Assembly (NCBI RefSeq): GCF_000003605.2
Contig: NW_003143820.1
Location: forward strand, 121,581-156,298
Reading direction: 5' to 3'
Length of the DNA stretch: 34,718 nucleotides
Origin: Saccoglossus kowalevskii
Lineage: Eukaryota > Hemichordata > Enteropneusta > Harrimaniidae
Position numbers and translations under genes: made by a program. This document shows positions 22,053 to 32,953 of the stretch, one piece after another (positions within the stretch are counted from its first letter, which is position 1; every line of letters begins with the position of its first letter). The notes beneath the pieces were generated by a model. That model was not told the origin of the DNA and ran no database searches. It worked only from the letters and a program-made list of their open reading frames with translations.

Positions 22053-23807
22053 TGAGGCGAGTCATGTTTGCAATGATTGGTTGTAACATATTGTTTCGTG
22101 CAGCCTGATGTTTCTTGCCTTCTTGGTTGTTCAATCATTATGGATACAATTTTTGTGGTAGGGGGAAGATGTGTTGATTGGTTGTTGGATCATTAGTTTA
22201 GACCCTGTATCTTAAAAGGGTGTTGTCCTAATCAATCATACCTAATCGATATGGTGGTGTCTTCTGAAAACATGGCATCAAAATGATTTCCGTGTATTTA
22301 TTACTGTTGTAGATCCTGAGAACTAGACATTGAATATGATGTATTAATTATTGCTGGCAATATTTCAATTTGTATTGGGTGCAAACTACGATAACAATTA
22401 TAGTCGTTGTATTGTTGTAATGCTTCTGAAATAAGTGTCTTGAAACAGATTTGAATACAAGGACATGGATTGTAAAATATGAAAAGAAAATAATGTTCAA
22501 CAAAATAATCGAACTTTTGAGATGGTGTACTTTAATGTGGTCTGTGGCTATTTGTTCGTTTTCAATTTTCAACTCAGTATTTATTTAAGTGTATTGTTAC
22601 AACGGCTCAAGCATTTCTCCCTCCCTGTTTATTGTTACTGGTCTACCCCTTACTTGATACAACTATGCATTTATGAATTAATTAAATCTGTTATTGAGTG
22701 TTTTAAATTACTATGTAACACTTCTAAGAGTTTTAGTATGGCTGTGTATAGCGAAAGTACAAATCCAACAAAATCTATCGAAACACTTTACAAATTATAT
22801 ACCAAATTAGTTTCAAAGAATTAAGTGAAAATATTATGAAACAAAATAAAATTAAATAGATTTAGTATGTGTATTTTTGTATGTGGAAGATTTGGCTACC
22901 CATGCAAAAATATAATGATGTGAGGTGTGAAAAAAATACGTTTTTAAAACTACATAGAATGAAACACTGAGTGCAAGAATGGTTCAACAACATGTCTGTA
23001 TTTACGTTCTTACTAATAGATAAAAATGATATATAAACCAATGGATGTTTCAATTATAACATCACATATATAGATCTCCAATGTGTAACCGTGTTGTATT
23101 GGATTTTTAAACGGGTATTTGTCATATGGTGAGAGCCTTAGGGATACGTTGTGGGATATCGAAAATAATAATTGGTTGAATTACATCATGCAGACATGGT
23201 ACATAGGATGAATGTTAATGTATAATATTAAAAATATTTGGTGGTTTATTTATGGCAACTCAATCAGGTGGAAGTGTATCGCTTATTCATAAAATACACA
23301 GGTAATTCACCGCAGTTACAATTAAAATATACGTTACAAATTAACCTAAATTTCGTGAGCTTGCAATAATGATATTTGTAATATAAATGTCTTTTCAAAA
23401 TAGACAAAGCTAACAAGCACGGCACATATGCCTCGCATATGTGACCAGACGCATACTATATTATGCTGGAAATAGCTTGTAGTGAACACAAGCATACAGT
23501 GGCTAAATTCACAATCTCTGACGCCACAACACAACATTCATAATATATTCCTTTGCATAGACAAGTATGTTATGTTTAGAACGACTTGCAGAGTTGTTGT
23601 TGTCTTCGAGGACAAGCAACAGACACACTTTAATCGCTTCTTACGGTATCCTGATATGCATACAATGTAACATCTCAGTATGTCATCAGATTTCATCTTA
23701 TATAATTCCTTCTTGCTTTACCCTATTTACCTAAATATGTGCCACTGTACCATTGGTGACACAATTTCCGTGTTAATTATAAAATTTTAGTACAGTAATT
23801 AATAACA

Positions 23808-24011
23808 ATGGGAAAGACGGGCAAACAACAAGCCTTGATTAGTAGTTGCACGAAGGAAATTCTGTTCGACGGTAATTATTTTAGTAAACTCGAACATCAC
23901 ACCTCTTCGCAGTGTATCCTGTTGGACGAATACGAACTTTACATTTTGCTCGTCATCCTCATAATTATTCACAGAACGAGAAACAGTTATTTGCCCTTGG
24001 TACAGCTTTAA
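23808..24011 (+). CDS. Possible 67-residue tail-anchored small protein (weak)
   Basis: The ATG has a strong context (AACAATGGG). The product starts MGKTGKQQALISSC, is polar in the middle, and has one near-terminal hydrophobic segment (YILLVILIII) followed by basic HRTR and a short tail ending LVQL. That layout fits a tail-anchored or single-pass protein. There is no homology evidence and no promoter or poly(A) signal beyond A+T-rich words, so this may be chance. Confidence 0.2.
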   Translation: MGKTGKQQALISSCTKEILFDGNYFSKLEHHTSSQCILLDEYELYILLVILIIIHRTRNSYLPLVQL

Positions 24012-24528
24012 AATTAAACAGCTTCGTTCATACAATTATATGTTCAATACTAAAGTTAGGTCTCCCTCTAGAGTATGTATCTTGAAACCCCTCATTACAT
24101 TGTTGTAGAACGCATTGATCGAACGTTTTATACAATGTTTTACCGATTCAGTGCCAAGTCTGTCTAACTCAATTAGGTAATATAATTAGCTAGCTCATTC
24201 GAATTCTAAATTTGCGTAACATTGTGTACCATATTTTATCATCCATGAAGTACACTGGTAAACATAACGTAGGTTGATAATAAATAAAACGTAAGAAAGT
24301 AGGTTTTTCGAATCTAAGTTTTACAAAGCAGTGTCATCCATCAATCTCCATATCAATCATTGCCGTTCACAATCCCCTGATAATTAATTACTCGTGAAAA
24401 TAACACATAATCGGATACGCAATAATTCAACCTGTATTTCATGTATAAGTGTCAAACATGCACATTTTAACATTTAAAAAAAATATGTATACAATTGTTA
24501 TATGTCTCCAATTAACATTTATTCATAT

Positions 24529-24974
24529 ACATGTGTAACGTTTCTGTTTTCAGTAATTATTTGAGAATCTGATATGTTTTGCAACATGTGTAACGTTTCT
24601 GTTTTCAGTAATTATTTGAGAATCTGATATGTTTTGCAACATGTGTAACGTTTCTGTTTTCAGTAATTATTTGAGAATCTGATATGTTTTGCAACATGTG
24701 TAACGTTTCTGTTTTCAGTAATTATTTGAGAATCTGATATGTTTTGCAACATGTGTAACGTTTCTGTTTTCAGCAATTATTTGAGAATCTGATATGTTTT
24801 GCAACATGTGTAACGTTTCTGTTTTCAGTAATTATTTGAGAATCTGATATGTTTTGCAACATGTTTAACGTTTCTGTTTTCAGTAATTATTTGAGAATCT
24901 GATATGTTTTGCAACATGTGTAACGTTTTTGTTTGCAGTAATTATTTGAGAATCTGATATGTTTTGCAACATGT
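24529..24974 (+). repeat. 55-bp minisatellite, eight copies
   Basis: Units begin at 24529, 24584, 24639, 24694, 24749, 24804, 24859 and 24914, each starting ACATGTGTAACGTTTCTGTT, followed by the partial unit ACATGT. Copies are nearly identical: unit 5 has CAGCAATTA for CAGTAATTA, unit 7 has ATGTTTAACG, unit 8 has GTTTTTGTTTGCAG. Every unit contains a splice-acceptor-like TTTCTGTTTTCAG (or variant) and the AT-rich core TAATTA or CAATTA. High identity implies recent expansion. Confidence 0.97.
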
Positions 24975-26589
24975 AAACATTTACCGTCATCCAAAATGCC
25001 GAGAGCCAATTAGTATCAAATTCTAAAAATGATAATATAACGTGTCTTAGTACAGCGGATATGCAACATACCACTTAAGTCCGGATTCCACGTCAAATAC
25101 GCTATCAAACGTTAATTCACAAGAATTCAATTGATAGCATTGTGTCCGCACGACACCATGCGTCACATTATCGAGTGCGTATTGTAACCATTAGAATGTT
25201 TGATTTTCTATAATCGCCGCGATGCTGGTATAATTAGGTAAATATCACAACTAAGCTCTCTACGTAGGAAAACACATTAACTATATACATCAATGTAAAA
25301 CACTTGTCTAAATTGCATAATATGTTAAAGAACGGGGCTGTAATAAAAGTATCTTCTTTCTGAAATCGATATTTATCAAAGATATTGCGTTTCACCATTC
25401 CTAGGATAAATATAATTTACGTCAATCTACAGCGTTTTATAGAAAATTGATTGTTTAATGATCACATGGAAAGTGTGCCACGGAAAATATTGTCAGTGAA
25501 GATAAGCTGTGGAGGATAAAGTCGGTGTATTTGATGAACCAATGCATCGGGCAACACATGAAGGTGTGCGTGCGACCGAGATGAGTACTCATTTCAAAAG
25601 GCACCCGACAGACGATTTGTTTGCAAGTTGTTATATCACGAATAACTGAAATTGTTTTTTGTTATGACAACTTTTGTGTTAAAAAATGCTACAAATTACT
25701 TCCTTCATCCTATGACTAATTATTCAAAGAAAAGCTAAAATATTAGATCCCATGGGCAAGTGCATGTTAAATGCCGATATTTATACAATTGAATGATTAA
25801 ATTGACACAGATAAAACAGTGTGATAAATTGCAAACCTTCGAATATAAAAGTGCAGCACACCAATCATGCCTACATTGTATTAACTCATATTTTACTCAA
25901 CGCTACTCAAATCGGATACGTTAATATTATCTCTATTCGCAATTTTTGAATGTGAATCTAAATTTTCCCTATTTGCATAAATAAACGCATTTGCATAAAT
26001 TCAAGATTGCCGCCACAGTATTATACTATTGACTTTTCTACAAGTTCTTCGTTTAGGTTAAAAGTTGAAATATTATTTTTAGGTACTGGAAGCATTCACA
26101 AAGTTCTAAAATAGCGGCCATTATTGCATATTATGCTTATTTTTAAATACGAACCTTTTTGCATGTATTGAAATAAATCTTAACACTTAGCATACAAATC
26201 TCATAATACATATGAGATGAATAAATTGATGAACCACTGTACAGTCGTATTTTTATTAACATTTACATCGCTCATACATCTTAATATAAGGGGATACATA
26301 CGAAGACTAGTAATCAACGAATACAGATGTGTGTTTTGTGTGCTGTGCGATCCTTTGCGTTTGTTGGGCATTGATGTGTATCATCGCATAATGAAGTGTA
26401 CTGACTGTGGAAATGGTGATCCAAGGTTTGTTTACTTGAGTAAAGCTGATTATACACTGTGTATCTTGTACTCAACGCAGATTTTGTGTCCTTTCTGAAA
26501 GTACCGCAACCAATGGCGGCCACCATTGTTACCAACAGCATTAGAACTATCAGTCGATCGCCGCGCAGATGATACACCACCAATACCCC
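24975..26589. other. Non-coding stretch, no gene recognised
   Basis: A+T-rich DNA with chance frames. The frame at 26217-26498 has two CxxC motifs and might be upstream sequence of the retroelement ORF that follows, but the match is too weak to claim. Confidence 0.4.
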
Positions 26590-27688
26590 ATTTATAATCG
26601 ATACTGCACTAACAGATTTGGAAGCTTTTAGAAACATATTTGTGCAGCAAAACAAAGATATGCTAGCTCTGGAAAGCAGAAAAGTTGAATCTAAGATCAG
26701 ATCAAACGATGGCTATATGAAAAATATTCAACTGTGAAAACAATCATACTCCATCGACATCTCCGCCAAATGAATCTGCATCTGATTGGCTTAATTCAAT
26801 TATTATCATATTGGAGATTCACTTCGAGAAATTGAAACAAGTTTATTGCACAAAACCGAAGTTATTGTCTTGTCAGGGGCGCTTTCACTATGTGTCCAGG
26901 TGTATTGACAATATGTCAGAAGTTATTACAAATGGAGACTCGGTTACCATTCATTGTGGAACTAATGATGTTAAAGCGGGACGGCCATCACCTGCGCACG
27001 CACGGGAATTGGGTCCCAGGCGACGATAACCGCACACACTAAAAACTCAAAGGCTCATGTGTAGACGCTTGTTTGTAAACAACCACAGGCTATGCCCGTC
27101 TGCTGCATGCCAGGAAACGACTCTCCTGCTTTAAGGATTTCATTTTTTAACACGATATCGTAAAAGTGAGTACTTCATCCATAAACAAAGTTAAAGCTAT
27201 TAATTCAACAAAGATTTTCATTTTAATTGTGTGTCCAAGAGAAGACTATCTACATGTAGCTGTGAATTCATTAAACCGATCACTTCGACTTGTGGCGAAA
27301 AACAATAGTACACCTTTTATTGCCAAGACATAATATTACGTAACAATGTTCGTAATCAACACTAAATTGTACAGTGACAAAAATTACCACGAGTATTATC
27401 ACCCGATCCATCCAGTTTCCACATCGACATAATAGCACTCATCGTAGGTCAATACTAAAATACTAAAATACTAAAAGCCGGCGTATAACGTGCAACAGCT
27501 GTGGCAGAGTTGGACATACTTTGCACGAGTGTAATTCCAATAGACACAGCAGCACAACAGTGGCGATTTAAGATGTTGCGTTGTGGCAGGCCTTACAGTT
27601 CGCGTATATCAGGCCAGGTCTTGTGACACCTTTCCGATGCTGGAGTTGTGGGAAAACGGGTCATAAACAGAAATACTGTAACTATTAG
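26590..27688 (+). pseudogene. Decayed retroelement ORF: SGNH-hydrolase-like domain plus two CCHC zinc knuckles
   Basis: Pieces in order on the plus strand: a charged stretch (LTDLEAFRNIFVQQNKDMLA); IGDSLREIETSLLHKTEVIV at 26810, the SGNH block-I GDS motif; NGDSVTIHCGTNDVK, the GTND block, ending at the MITE insertion; EDYLHVAVNSLNRSLRLVAK at 27241; LYSDKNYH, the position of the C-terminal D-x-x-H; then CNSCGRVGHTLHEC (27491) and CWSCGKTGHKQKYC (27638), both C-x2-C-x4-H-x4-C, ending NY-stop at about 27688. At least three frameshifts, internal stops and a MITE break it. Esterase-type ORF1 proteins occur in CR1/L2-like LINEs and CCHC knuckles in gag or ORF1 proteins; the exact element is not identified. 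Confidence 0.65.
26975..27130. mobile_element. 156-bp MITE with perfect TTAA target duplication (copy 2)
   Basis: TTAA at 26971-26974 and again at 27131-27134 brackets an element starting AGCGGGAC and ending GACTCTCCTGCT-like inverted sequence. It shares TCACCTGCGCA, TTGTAAACAA, GGCTATG and CGACTCTCC with copy 1 at 18514-18599. It sits directly after the GTNDVK codons of the SGNH fragment, so it inserted after that retroelement arrived. Confidence 0.75.
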
Positions 27689-28419
27689 GTATCCGGCCGG
27701 GATATTATTATTAAGATAGAATATTATTTTATAAGGATATGTGATTTGGTCGTTTTGTGTGATTTTGGTGTTTATTTATCTCCGTAAAACTCTGACTGCT
27801 TCCAAGTTTAACGCTAATTATTCACGCAATCGCATTTTGTAAATGTTTAGCAAGTAAATAAATCAAATCAAAGCGATCATGGAACTTTAGTTTCAGTACA
27901 CAATATTTCCGATACTAATTTGGCATTTGAGACGTGGCATTCTGGTTTTTTTTCGCATGCGCCTTTTGTTTGTAGACGTGTGAAAAAAATAAGACAACCG
28001 GTTGGCTGAATATTATATCACTTAAAATTATAGAAGGAGGTAATTTTCGAAGGTTTGCGCGTATTTTGGGTAATATTACTGTTCTAAACCAATATAGAGC
28101 CAAACGTAATTTGGTAGTTAATTTAATGTAGACCGCTGAGAAAAATGTTATGTTCATCTTATCGAAGTCAATAAATCAAACAGTGCTGGCCACCATGTGA
28201 AAAACGAATTGATCGTTTATGTTTCAGTTGGCCATGGCTTTAGTAATTTTAATACACTTCCGCATCAGTTGTTTCAATGGGATTCATATTTTCCGTGAGT
28301 AGCCAACTGTTCGCACTCTGAACTGGCCTTGACAATATGTCATCTAGATTTTGTGTATTTCTGCTCTTTTCATTTGTGTATTTCTAATTTATTCATTTAA
28401 CTCAACCTCAGTATTCGAC
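27689..28419. other. Unassigned stretch between retroelement pieces
   Basis: If the flanking ORF1-like and RT pieces belong to one LINE, the endonuclease part should lie here, but no endonuclease motif was recognised. The pieces may come from different elements. Confidence 0.35.
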
Positions 28420-29455
28420 CACGAATTTTCCCGGACATGTTTAAGCATGCAAAAATCATTTCATTACACAAGACTGGATCCTATTTCGTTACATTTATTG
28501 ATCTTTAAAATCTTTGAAAAACAGGCGCATGATCACTTATACCATTTTTTGAATTGTTATAATTTAATTTCTATATCGCCGTCAGGTTTTCGGAAATCCC
28601 ATTCCGAAATCCCACAGCTATGATTAAGCTATGTGATGCATTACTTTATTGAGCCGTTTGCTTTTTCTTGAATTAAGCAAGGCGTTTTATATGGTAGATT
28701 AACACTTGTTATTGAATAAGCATTTTCCAATTTCTTATTTGTCTGCCAGAAAGAAAATTGCATTGTTGATGAGTGAACAGTCCGCATTTCAAGTTTAGGA
28801 CGATATTATTTCTTTATTCATCAATAACCTTTTAATTGATATGTATTCTGACGATCAAACTCTGTTATCATCTGGACCAAGTGTCAATGTAGTATCAATA
28901 TGTATTAATGATGATGTTTGCGTTCGGTCAATCTAAATCAAAATCCATGCTGATTGGATCCCGTCAAAAGTTAAACTAGGTTGGTGAAGATTTTTTAGTT
29001 GATTTTGGTGGTGAAATAATTAAAAGAGTCATTCTCTTGGAGTGATAAAAGATTAAGCTTTTAACCTACTTCCGTCAGGAGAACATTGTATTTTTCAATT
29101 ATCCAGTAGTTGTTGGACTATTGTTACATAGTATGGAGAAATACAAGTCAATCACATGCTGGGTTTATAAACTTCAAAAAAGAGCAGTTCGTGTAATTTC
29201 TTAATGCAACATTAGCTAATAGTCGTTTGGCATGGTATCTTGCCCACATATATTCATACTTTCTAGTAATCTTTATGTATTTTAAGTGAGATGATGAGAC
29301 CGATCTGACAAGTATAGTACACGATTTATGCATTTGTAAATGGAAAACATCTATGGGTCAAAGGACGTTTCATTACAGACGAGTAATGCTATAGAATAAC
29401 TTGCCAACTCATATTAGCAATTCAGCCGCATTAGGAAGAAAGAAAATATAGAAAT
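28420..29455 (+). pseudogene. Decayed LINE reverse transcriptase (Jockey/CR1-like)
   Basis: Recognisable blocks in several frames: PISLHLLIFKIFEKQAHDHL and SISPSGFRKSHS near 28480-28605 (RT blocks 1-2); LFLELSKAFYMVD near 28665-28700, where the usual catalytic Asp contexts are changed to Glu and Tyr; IDMYSDDQTLL with the YxDD box at 28844-28855; KSKSMLIGSRQKL near 28940-28970; LQKRAVRVIS near 29175-29205; and a C-terminal NNLPTHISNSAALG near 29397-29430. Multiple stops and frameshifts show it is dead. The order and motifs are those of a non-LTR RT; the clade is approximate. Confidence 0.75.
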
Positions 29456-29529
29456 TAATACAGTATTAGTATTATATTTGATTAGTATCGAAAAGTACAA
29501 CGTATCAAGCCTCCTTTTAAAGTTTAATA

Positions 29530-29904
29530 CGCTGGTAGCATAGTGGTTGTCGCATCAGACTCATGATCGGTAGACCCAAGTTCAAATCCTACCTTAGGCT
29601 GAACATCAAAAGGGTCGACCCCTACCCTGGGTGAGTGTACCACAGATTCATTGGGAAGGCCAATTCCACTGGCCGAGATTCATTCACTGACGAATGCGAC
29701 TTTGGGGGAACCTTGGTTTAGGTTCGCAGGTGCTTGTGTTCGACCGGGCCTGGTTGACGATAGGATAGTGCATTACAAATTGCCATTTGACAGAGAGATG
29801 GCCAAACAGCCCTGTCATGTAATCCTAAACATGAATATGACTTCTGTGGCAAAATGCACTAGGTGTCGTCACTAGCACTTGCAATTTGCACATACAAAAA
29901 AAAA
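29530..29904 (+). mobile_element. tRNA-derived SINE with A tail
   Basis: The head contains a perfect Pol III A box TAGCATAGTGG (29536-29546) and B box GTTCAAATC (29580-29588), 33 bases apart, with an anticodon-loop-like CTCATGA between them (CAT). The anticodon stem has mismatches, so it is not a functional tRNA. A tRNA-unrelated body follows, then A9 at 29896-29904. No flanking duplication is clear. Confidence 0.65.
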
Positions 29905-31284
29905 GTCAGGAGAGACAACAGTGGCACTGAATGTCCCGGAACTGTTTAATACGCAACTGTAATGTGACGCATATAGGAATAATTGCTTTATCGACGTCAA
30001 GGAGTATCCAACCATGCACAGCTTATTCAAATAGTATAATACATCTATTCAATGAGCATGCATGTGGATTATATGTCGATGATGACCTACCACAGTGTTC
30101 GTCCATCTTATTGTTACACTAGTATATTACGTATTTATGAGATGCATACGTGTTTTCAACGTTTAACGTTAACTCAGTTTCTAGGTTTTATGTGAAATGA
30201 GACATGTTTTTTATTCCAGTTGGTTCTGAATACAGTAAGATTTTTTTTTTTTAAATCGAACAGTTGTCCAAAAATTTTTAACATGCTAGAATTCCCAAAG
30301 CACTGATGAGAACACTACGATACAGACTTGGAAACAAAACAACTGATTTTTACAATAAAATTAAGAACTATATTTATGTCATGACGAAATATTTCATATG
30401 CAGACCAATGATATTTTCCATAATTACTGATTATACAAGAATATTACAGAAAGAAAATATTTCGCTCTATTTTATATTTTTGCATGATTTTAAATAATTT
30501 CCAATTAAAGCAAAAATTATTTTAGATACTAACAAGATTTTGATTCTGCACAGGACCTTACATATCTAGACCAGACATATCTATATCATATCTATATTAA
30601 ACTGGGTCAAAAACAGAAATAACAAAAAATAAGACTAATCTCAACATTAGAATGCCAAACGCACAGAGAATCTGTAAATATAATGGAAATAAAGTGGAAT
30701 GTTCATAATAAAATTGACACATGATGCTCAGTATCAGGAACTCCCCGCGAGTATGTAAAATAAACACAAAACCATCAAAAAAGCATAGAAGTTACAAAAT
30801 AAAATTATAGAGATAGAGTAAAACATTAAAAAGGGACTGAATGTTTGGCGACGACTAGTTTAAATTGCTTTTATATTGACCCCAGGCGTACACGCATATT
30901 ACTAAAAACGATTACATCCCTGAATTACTACAGTATACTGGCACAAATGTTCTCAAATATGTATGTTGTCAGAATCCTTTGTTCTATGTTTGTTATATTA
31001 CCTAAAACCTTGCAAATTGAAGTGTGCATGGAATCATGGAAAGAAACGGTATGCATTGCCATGTGATAACTGTCATAAAGGTGATTGACAGGTCATACGT
31101 GTTTACAACTCTTGAGGGACAATTGTAATCTACCAGGTGTGCTAGTGATTTACATAACAACTGATGACGATCTACTGATTTGCCTACGTGCATGTCTTCG
31201 TGAAACAGCTGCTAGTAAGACCACATTCTGATTGGCTCCTGTGGAAACCTAGGTGGTGTACCTGAAAGTAGGCCATTTGAGCTC
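29905..31284. other. Non-coding stretch, no gene recognised
   Basis: A+T-rich with chance frames only and one T12 run near 30241. No retroelement motif could be read here with confidence. Confidence 0.4.
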
Positions 31285-31292
31285 TATAAATA
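31285..31292 (+). promoter_or_regulatory. TATA box candidate (TATAAATA)
   Basis: GAGCTCTATAAATAAG sits in otherwise moderate-G+C DNA. A start site would be expected near 31315. The first ATG downstream begins a three-codon frame (31388), the next begins the short frame at 31407. The match is good, the function inferred. Confidence 0.3.
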
Positions 31293-31406
31293 AGCTAGAT
31301 TGGGGATGGTTGTGGTTCACCATTTCAAAGAAGTACTATGTGTGTTGCTACTACGATATTGTGAGACAAGTGATACAGGCTTCAATCATGAATCTGTGAA
31401 ACTTGT

Positions 31407-31544
31407 ATGAACTGCCCCTTTGGTGTCCTCCAGAATAACAACGTTCCTCTGCAAGCAAACCTCCTGTATCTCTTCGTCCTTGTATTGCAAGAAGCCATTG
31501 ACTGTCATCAATTTCCACACCCTAGAACTGTGAGTTATCACTAA
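31407..31544 (+). CDS. Possible 45-residue ORF or first coding exon downstream of a TATA box (weak)
   Basis: The frame starts MNCPFGVLQNNNVPLQANLL, has a hydrophobic LLYLFVLVL core resembling a signal segment, then EAIDCHQFPHPRT. After ACT at 31529 a GTGAGT donor word occurs, so it could be a first exon; without splicing it ends SYH-stop. Phase-0 partner exons were not found. No family recognised. Confidence 0.2.
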   Translation: MNCPFGVLQNNNVPLQANLLYLFVLVLQEAIDCHQFPHPRTVSYH

Positions 31545-32039
31545 TGCACATCCCCCAGACAATACCCTATTTCATTGAATTTATGCATTGTATTATTGTG
31601 TTTTTTGTTTCTTTCTTTTGTTTCAATTATTTTGAGAAGTATTAAAGCAAAGAGCTTTAACTTGATATTTTAGTGTGTGCGTAGTTCATTTCCAGTTCTA
31701 ATGTCTCGTTTACCCATTCTACCAATGAAAGAACACCCTGCCAAGTGTGAGTTGTGGATATCCCTCTCAATATTAATAAGCAGGCCCTACCCGTTGACAT
31801 GTGTATTTCTGGTAGTTCTTGGCGACAACCAATATTGTCGTGTTGTAAATTGGCACTGTAGCTACATTGTTTTTGCTTAACAATTTCTCACTGTATATAT
31901 AGTGGTCAAACACGTGCTAAGGGATATTAGAGGCTGATACCGATTTTAAAATATACTACATTGAAAACTGCATAGAGATAGAAATAACAAAATGACTGAT
32001 ATAACAAAATACACACCTAATGGAAGCTTTGACATTCCA

Positions 32040-32460
32040 TTAAATCAAATCTGTGGAATCACCAGATCGTGATGCTATCATCAATGACATACTTAAGTTC
32101 TCAAATTCTTCACTAATAACCTGCTTCAGGAAACTTTTCAACCAGATCTATCAAATTGTGTTTTTCCATCTGAATTGAACACCAGCTCATAGAGGTATTG
32201 CATCTCCAAAATTTATATCAAAAGCAAAATCAAAACTTCCAAAATTTATATCAAAACTTCTGAATATTAAACAAAATACAACTATTTTTAGATTACATGA
32301 CATGACAAATTCAATTTTGAAAAAAAAAACATCGTACCACAAATATTAAAATCATTAACGAATAAATATGTCTACAAAGCAGAAAAATCTCATCTTGATG
32401 CTTGCATTGTTGATCTGCGGTAGGCTTTTTATAGTGGAGTTTCAAGAAAAGTGTTGAACT
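32040..32460 (+). pseudogene. Fragment of a second LINE reverse transcriptase
   Basis: DAIINDILKFSNSSLITCF and RKLFNQI at 32071-32145 resemble the segment just before the RT fingers. HRGIAS follows. KYVYKAEKSHLDACIVDLR, a stop, then AFYSGVSRKVLN at 32365-32460 matches the RT block normally reading FVDFRKAFDSVW, with the catalytic region broken by the stop. It is short, frameshifted and dead, and differs in wording from the RT at 28420-29455, so it is probably another element. Confidence 0.6.
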
Positions 32461-32683
32461 AGATAAGATCTATGTACTCTTTAAACAAACCAAATCAAAA
32501 CTGTTAATTTATTCCCACCATCTTATGGAGTGAAAGAAGGCCGACAAGTAAGTGAATAATTTATCGTGCAGTAGTTTGTGTTTAGGTATGACGGATGAAA
32601 AACGTGTATTTTTGGAGTTGACATCTGTAAATGTGGTACATTTGCACGATTCTCAAAATGAAGCTCACATCTGGTTGTTTCAT

Positions 32684-32686
<3 letters not shown>

Positions 32687-32774
<88 letters not shown>
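32687..32774. repeat. (AT)44 microsatellite
   Basis: 88 uninterrupted bases of alternating AT, 180 bp beyond the stop codon of the sulfatase gene on its 3' side. Apparent open frames encoding poly(Ile-Tyr) across it are artefacts of the repeat. Confidence 0.98.
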
Positions 32775-32780
<6 letters not shown>

Positions 32781-32896
32781 CGAAAAACAAAACAATCAAG
32801 CATATGATTCGAACTAGCATACTTATCGTATGTTACACACACTATATAATTAAACACAATGAGTGTAAGAACATAGGTTTGCTATTGAGTATTGTG

Positions 32897-32902
32897 TTTA
32901 TT
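32897..32902 (-). terminator. Poly(A) signal AATAAA of the sulfatase gene
   Basis: TTTATT on the plus strand is AATAAA on the minus strand, about 52 bases after the sulfatase stop codon. Confidence 0.55.
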
Positions 32903-32953
32903 AGTTTTTCTAATATTACTATATTCCATGACTGATATGTATTGTGCCATTCG

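Larger units (their letters stand above)
21844..24528. other. Non-coding stretch, no gene recognised
   Basis: Chance frames only, for example 22522-22824 (100 codons, hydrophobic, no family). The one item with a good start context is the small frame at 23808-24011, listed separately. Confidence 0.45.

Noticed and set aside
22522-22824. 100-codon hydrophobic frame with ATG
   Set aside because: Composition is what A+T-rich chance frames give; no family or gene signals.
24529-24974. CRISPR array
   Set aside because: Units are contiguous with no unique spacers and the genome is eukaryotic.
29530-29600. Functional tRNA-Met (CAT) gene
   Set aside because: A and B boxes are good but the anticodon stem has mismatches and a SINE body with A tail follows.
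29651-29875. 74-codon frame inside the SINE body
   Set aside because: It lies wholly in repeat sequence and lacks a standard start.
32523-32935. Poly(Ile-Tyr) open frames on both strands
   Set aside because: Direct products of the (AT)44 microsatellite.
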